DNA of 64,000 bases from Eucommia ulmoides. Its lineage: Eukaryota > Streptophyta > Magnoliopsida > Garryales > Eucommiaceae. Positions within the stretch are counted from its first letter, which is position 1; the number at the start of each line of letters is the position of its first letter. The notes under the pieces are model-generated. The model worked only from the letters and a program-made list of their open reading frames with translations, made no database searches and had not been told where the DNA came from. A program made the translations under genes and the position numbers. This document shows positions 59,616-64,000 of this stretch, piece by piece. The stretch covers positions 1,608,501-1,672,500 of the forward strand of contig CM028328.1 in assembly GCA_016647705.1 (NCBI GenBank). Direction: 5' to 3'.

Positions 59616-59974
59616 GTAAAATTTTGAAATTATGTAAATACATGTTGGTTGTTAATACTTTATCATTTAAAGCCATGTAGAGTGCACATTTAGCTTTATT
59701 CAAATGATTTTGAAATTTCATGATACGATTTTTTATTCTTTCTATGTAAATTTTTCAGTTTTTTAAAATGTCTTCATTTATAATTCCAATTCTATGAAAT
59801 CATATGCCACCTTTTGGAATTATTTAGAGGGTAAGACAATGGCATTGTTTTGCACATTAATAAAACTTAAAATTAAGTGTTAAAAACTTATATATAAGTG
59901 TTATCACTGTTTATATTTTTTTATAATCTGTTAATTTTAATATGTTATCTCTGATTTGATTATATTTTTTTTAG
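59616..59974 (+). other. Probable 3'UTR intron of RLP2
   Basis: Same donor (CAATCAG/GTAAAATT) and acceptor (TTTTTTAG/TAATGG) positions and the same 359-bp length as in RLP1. Confidence 0.45.
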
Positions 59975-61557
59975 TAATGGATCGTATGATTAAGGATGAA
60001 GTGAATCAAGTGGACAGTCAAACACTCTTACGATTTCTTGATCACGTGGTGAATTTTTAGATTACTTGAAGTCTACAACGACAAGAATTCTTCGGAACTC
60101 TACTTCAATTTTTCTTTTATTATTTCAGCTTGTTTCTGTATTTTTTTTTTTTTTTTTAAGTGCTTATGTTTAATTGTTTAGTCAATTATTATTTGGATTG
60201 TAATAGTAAGTTTGAAGGTTTAGATTTTAGTGTTTACTAAGGTTGTAGATTTAAACTTTATTATTTGCGTTTATAATTGTTTTTTTTTTTTTTTTAATGT
60301 TTGTGATGGCTTATAAATTACATTATAGATTTCTTCTTATTTTCGTGTTAAGTGTGGACCATGAAGTAATTACAAAAAGTAATTAGTTTTTCTTCTCAGT
60401 TACTGTAATTTTATGGCAATTTTTTTGCAATTTTTCTTTTTAGCAATTACACTAACAATATTTCACAAAAGGGCTATATTATAACTGTTGAAAATGATTT
60501 TTTTTTTTTTTTACATGAATTCTTAATTAAGGGCTTCTAAATAAATGATAAAAACTCTTTTAAAAAACTAAATTTTAACTACTTTTACTTTTGAACAAAG
60601 TGAAAAAAAAAAAAAAAAATCCGTTGAAATTAATTTAATATACTTTAAAATTGATAGAGTTAAAGTCTTCCTTCAATTTTTTGGATGAAATTGTCCACTT
60701 ATTTTTAATTTAATTTTTTGAAAATATTATGACAAAAATAGAAATCAAAATTAAGATAATATCAAGTTTTTTTCATCAAAAAAATTAGATGGAAGATTTA
60801 ATTTCGTCTATTTTTAAGTATTTTTTTATTTGAATAAAAAAAATTCATCATATTTAAAAATAGAAATAGATATCTTTTTAAAGTGAAGGGAGATCAACAA
60901 CATCTTCAGAAGACTTGACCCTATCATCCAATCGGTTTTTTAAAGTGAGGCACTCGAAGGCCCAGTATTATCTTCGGTGACATCACCGAAATGGGTGAAA
61001 ACGGGAGTCCAAAAATCAATTGGCATCACTAAGAATGCTCAATTCGCCTAAAAAAATCTTTGCAAGGTTTCAACAGACACTTAGGAGCTAAAATGACACT
61101 TTTGGCTCACTGAGTTACCCTAGAAAAAGTGAATTGAGTAGTTATAAAAATTTAAACAATTTAAATTTTAAACACTTAATTAATCAAATAATCAATTTTA
61201 TCCCAAATTAATTATTATTTTGTTACACATCAAATATGTTTTTAAACTAAGTGCACATTTAAACAAAACGTAAAGAAAATAAACAAACCAAAGCATGATA
61301 ATATATCCCGGTTCATCAAACTAACCTTGCCTAATCTAGTCCCTCGAGCTCCACGGAAATTTGCACTCACTGAAAACCCAAATTCCTTTAAAGGTGGGAA
61401 CCAAACTCTCACAATTATTCTTTTTACAGGCTAAGAATTAACCTTTATAATTCACTTTTCGTAGGCTAAGGAAGAAGCCTATATTTTTATAGGTTTAAGA
61501 CTAACGTAATTCTATTAAAGAAAGAATCACAACATCTTCCGAAGTCCGGCTTTAGTT
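59975..61557. other. RLP2 3' flank, shared with RLP1, no gene seen
   Basis: Parallel to 11519-13099, with small indels in T- and A-runs. Homology ends at CTTTAGTT (61557); the continuation differs from RLP1, so this is the right duplication border. Confidence 0.65.
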
Positions 61558-61805
61558 AAAACAAATTAAAAATAAATAAACTCAAAGTATATAACTGGAG
61601 ATCGAATCGCTGATTATTTTATTTTTTATTTTTCTTAAAAAAAATGAATTGAGTTGGATTTTAAAAATCCAGCTATTAATTGGAGATCAAATCTTTGATC
61701 ATTTTATTTTTTTAATAATGAATAAAGTTGGACTTCTCGGTTTTCGATAGCCGGATTTGTAAAATCCAACTTATAATAAACTTGTAAATAAGTTTAAAAT
61801 AACTA
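61558..61805. other. Unique AT-rich stretch between RLP block and P450 piece
   Basis: Not seen elsewhere in the window. It has short self-complementary motifs (TTGGATTTTAAAAATCCAG near 61654). No coding evidence. Confidence 0.4.
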
Positions 61806-61991
61806 ATAAAAATTCGACACATTCGGCAAGCCCAATAGCTCTGTCATCTTCGTCACTACCTGCCGAAACTCCGCCCCGACGGTGGCTCTTTCCTCCCCTT
61901 TCACCGTCCCTCCCCACAACATGTTGGTAATCACATTCAGCACTGTCAGGAACATCTGCTCGCCGACGTTGACGGGTGATCCGGCCCAGTC
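61806..61991 (-). pseudogene. Fragment of a CYP706-like cytochrome P450 gene
   Basis: An open reverse-strand stretch of 62 codons reads DWAGSPVNVGEQMFLTVLNV, then ITNMLWGGTVKGEER and FRQVVTKMTELLGLPNVSNF. This wording fits the region before the I-helix of plant CYP706 P450s, N-terminal to the oxygen-binding and heme-Cys motifs, which are absent. It is GC-rich against AT-rich surroundings. Both ends break into unrelated sequence (FB-A right arm at 61992). CYP76 or another class-A P450 is the alternative. Confidence 0.65.
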
Positions 61992-62270
61992 ACTATGAAA
62001 AAGAAAATTAGAAGGCCACATAGAAAACACGCTTCAAATAAGATGATCCAGTTTGTAATTTGCCTTTTTTCTTTCCGTCTCTCTCCCCAAAACCGAGTCA
62101 TTTTTTTAATTCCCAATTATCAATTCCACTCCCCCAACCTAATCCATCCATGTGTCTAAAATGGTATTTGCACCTTTCTCTTTTTTAAAACTCTTTCACC
62201 ACAATTTTTTAATTTTTTCAATTTATCACTTATCTCTCTATAATTATTCGTGTTTTTAAAAAATTTTATG
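61992..62270. repeat. FB-A right-arm end and CTC piece
   Basis: About 61992-62065 is an FB-A right arm ending TTTGTAATTTGCC, fused directly to the P450 fragment. About 62075-62170 is a CTC copy, followed by linker. Confidence 0.55.

Positions 62271-62354
<84 letters not shown>
62271..62354. repeat. (AAT)28 microsatellite
   Basis: 84 bp of uninterrupted ATA/AAT triplets, the longest microsatellite here. The matching position at 33043 has only about three copies. Confidence 0.95.
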
Positions 62355-62355
<1 letters not shown>

Positions 62356-62700
62356 GGGTATTTTATAATGAACCCCAAGGCCCATTACTAATTCATTCTT
62401 ATACTCATGTAGTCATTTAAGTTTAGAAAAAAACACAATTGACATTTACATCCCTCATTTATTATGTTGTTGTTAACATTGTCGCTAAGCAGTAACATTT
62501 GCATCCCCCATATATTATGTTGTTGATGTCGTGAGAATATATGTATTTGGTGAAAGTTGTTGCACAACAAAATTTGTGAAAGTTATTTCACAGTATTTTC
62601 TTAAAATTTAAATAAATCAATAGATTTTAGTTGGCATGGATTTTGATTCATGGGGCCCATTTTATTACGTTTGGCAAAAATGGGAAGTAGTCTAAATAAT
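62355..62700. other. Unique insertion, no gene seen
   Basis: This sequence occurs once in the window and separates two linker parts that are continuous at 33040-33065. An internal repeat, ATATTATGTTGTTG or a close variant, occurs twice (62460, 62513). No convincing open frame or terminal repeats. Confidence 0.4.
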
Positions 62701-63640
62701 CCTATAATTAATGGTGGTGGTGATTGATAGATATTTGATGATTTTTAAATGATAAGTAAAAAAATAAATAAATAAAATTTATATTTTTAGTGATTATTTT
62801 ATTTTGTTATTAAATATATTTAATTTAATAAATACTTAATGCATTTAATTTTAAACGGTTATCGAATCAATTCAAGTACTACATATATACAACAAGTGGT
62901 GGACCACCAACTTATAGAAAGAGTTTTAGTGATTTTTCTTTACTGAAGTGTCCTACATTCGTCTCCTAGAGAAAAGGGGTTTTGATGTTTTGTACCCTTC
63001 ATATTTGAACAAGAACTCACTTTGGTCCCCCATAATTTCGATTTGAACATAATCATCTTAAAATTTCTTAATCATTCCACTACAATCCAACTCATTATCC
63101 ATATTACAAGTTAAAAAAAATAAAAACAATCATCTAACATGCACCTAATGTTAAAGAGAGAGAGAGAGAAAATGTAAAAAAAAAAATTCCCCTTTTATTA
63201 CAGTCATTATTGATTTTTCAACTTGAAAAAAAAAAAAAAAACAATGAAGTCATTTAATTTTTTTTGTAATAAATGTGAGTTTCTTCCTTTAGTCGATAGT
63301 AATATAATAGGGTGACGTGTATGTTTTGAACGGTTAAAATTAAACAAAACTAAAGTATAAGGGGGATAAAAGGCAATTAACCATACTTTCAACAGCTTTA
63401 CTAAATTGGGCAATCATTTTCTTTTATGACTCTTTCCTCGGCATAGATTTAAGTCAAGTCTATGGAAATTGTGATAAATCAACATTTGATGTGATATTTG
63501 TATTTTAAATAATTAATTTATTATTATATTTAATAAATATTTATTGCATTGTTATGAAATCAATTTCAGTCAATTTGAGGACTAAATTAATATCTAAAAC
63601 TCAAAAGAGTGTCAAGTGTTGATCAATTCACAAAAGATTT
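62701..63640 (+). repeat. Duplication B, partial third copy
   Basis: Follows 33045-33080, then 32010-32930 (also 43080-43960): linker, module GTTTTGATGTTTTGTACCC (62981), GA tract and RUR 3' half, ending with a promoter box GGCATAGATTTAAGTCAAGT near 63440. No gene. Confidence 0.65.
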
Positions 63641-64000
63641 TTTTTCCTCCCCCAATTTTGGGATGAAAATGGAATGACTAGAGGTGAAATCATTCTAAAT
63701 TACCATTTTGCCCTTTGTTATATATAAAAAATAGGGTCTTATTTTATATTATAATATGTAGAAAGGGAAAAATAGTAAATTAGCAAAAAATATATTCTTT
63801 TTTTTCTTTTTTTAATACACATAAAATATTTTCCCCTCATATATCCCTCCAACCAAACATACTAAGAAAAATAATTTCCCCCTACAATGGATAAAAAAAA
63901 TCTTTTTCCTTTTCCTTTTCATTTTCCACCCTTCCAACTAATCAACACTGCATTTATATGTACAACTTGTAGAATAACTTTAATTCTCCTCTATTTTTCC
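63641..64000. mobile_element. MITE-G, both ends lost, then start of RUR
   Basis: The interior of MITE-G (CCCCCAATTTTGGGATGAAA to CACCCTTCCAAC) is present, but the terminal AACATACCCTAAG is deleted: the sequence jumps to TAATCAACACTGC. RUR linker sequence follows to the window end, as at 34500. Confidence 0.55.

Overview
This is a plant nuclear window, very AT-rich and full of microsatellites. The gene types point to a eudicot, but I cannot name the species. It carries two plus-strand LRR receptor-like protein (RLP) genes of the EIX/Cf type. RLP1 (8098-11124) is intact and intronless in its coding part. RLP2 (57064-59580) is a close paralogue broken by one in-frame TAG at 57961. Both sit in a duplicated block of about 5-6 kb (about 7457-13099 and 56424-61557) that includes TATA box, coding region, a probable 359-bp 3'UTR intron and about 1.6 kb of downstream sequence.

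Almost everything else is a mosaic of diverged copies of one sequence, called here RUR (RLP-upstream repeat). RUR is the same sequence that lies directly upstream of both RLP genes. At least fifteen units end in a recognisable copy of the RLP proximal promoter, usually with a decayed TATA box and no gene behind it. Six units keep a short relic of the RLP signal-peptide coding sequence. The region therefore reads as a decayed RLP cluster, or as a repeat that captured and spread an RLP promoter and gene start.

Several non-autonomous DNA elements have landed in or travelled with RUR. FB-A is a fold-back element with one complete copy at 20299-20860. FB-B is a fold-back with pyrimidine/purine arms, at 3735-4363 and 19410-20077. 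MITE-T is Tourist-like with TTA target duplications, at 23308-23849 and 41737-42308. MITE-G is at 34091-34482 and 45404-45833, with partial copies at both window ends. Several have empty sites elsewhere in the window. Two further anonymous pieces recur, called here R-T and CTC.

One non-LTR retrotransposon (LINE, 35511 to about 39747) with poly-A and a 16-bp target duplication is inserted in a RUR unit; its ORF2 has three frameshifts and one stop. A fragment of a CYP706-like cytochrome P450 gene is stranded at 61806-61991 (minus).

Higher-order duplications overlie this: 13100-16690 with 24729-28255; 31411-35494 with 42424-46830, and parts again at both window ends; and 18290-20600 with 48261-50030 in swapped order. 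No tRNA, rRNA, CRISPR or bacterial-type feature was seen. Likely expressed genes are RLP1, possibly RLP2 as a truncated transcript, and nothing else with confidence. All similarity statements were made by eye; no identities were computed.
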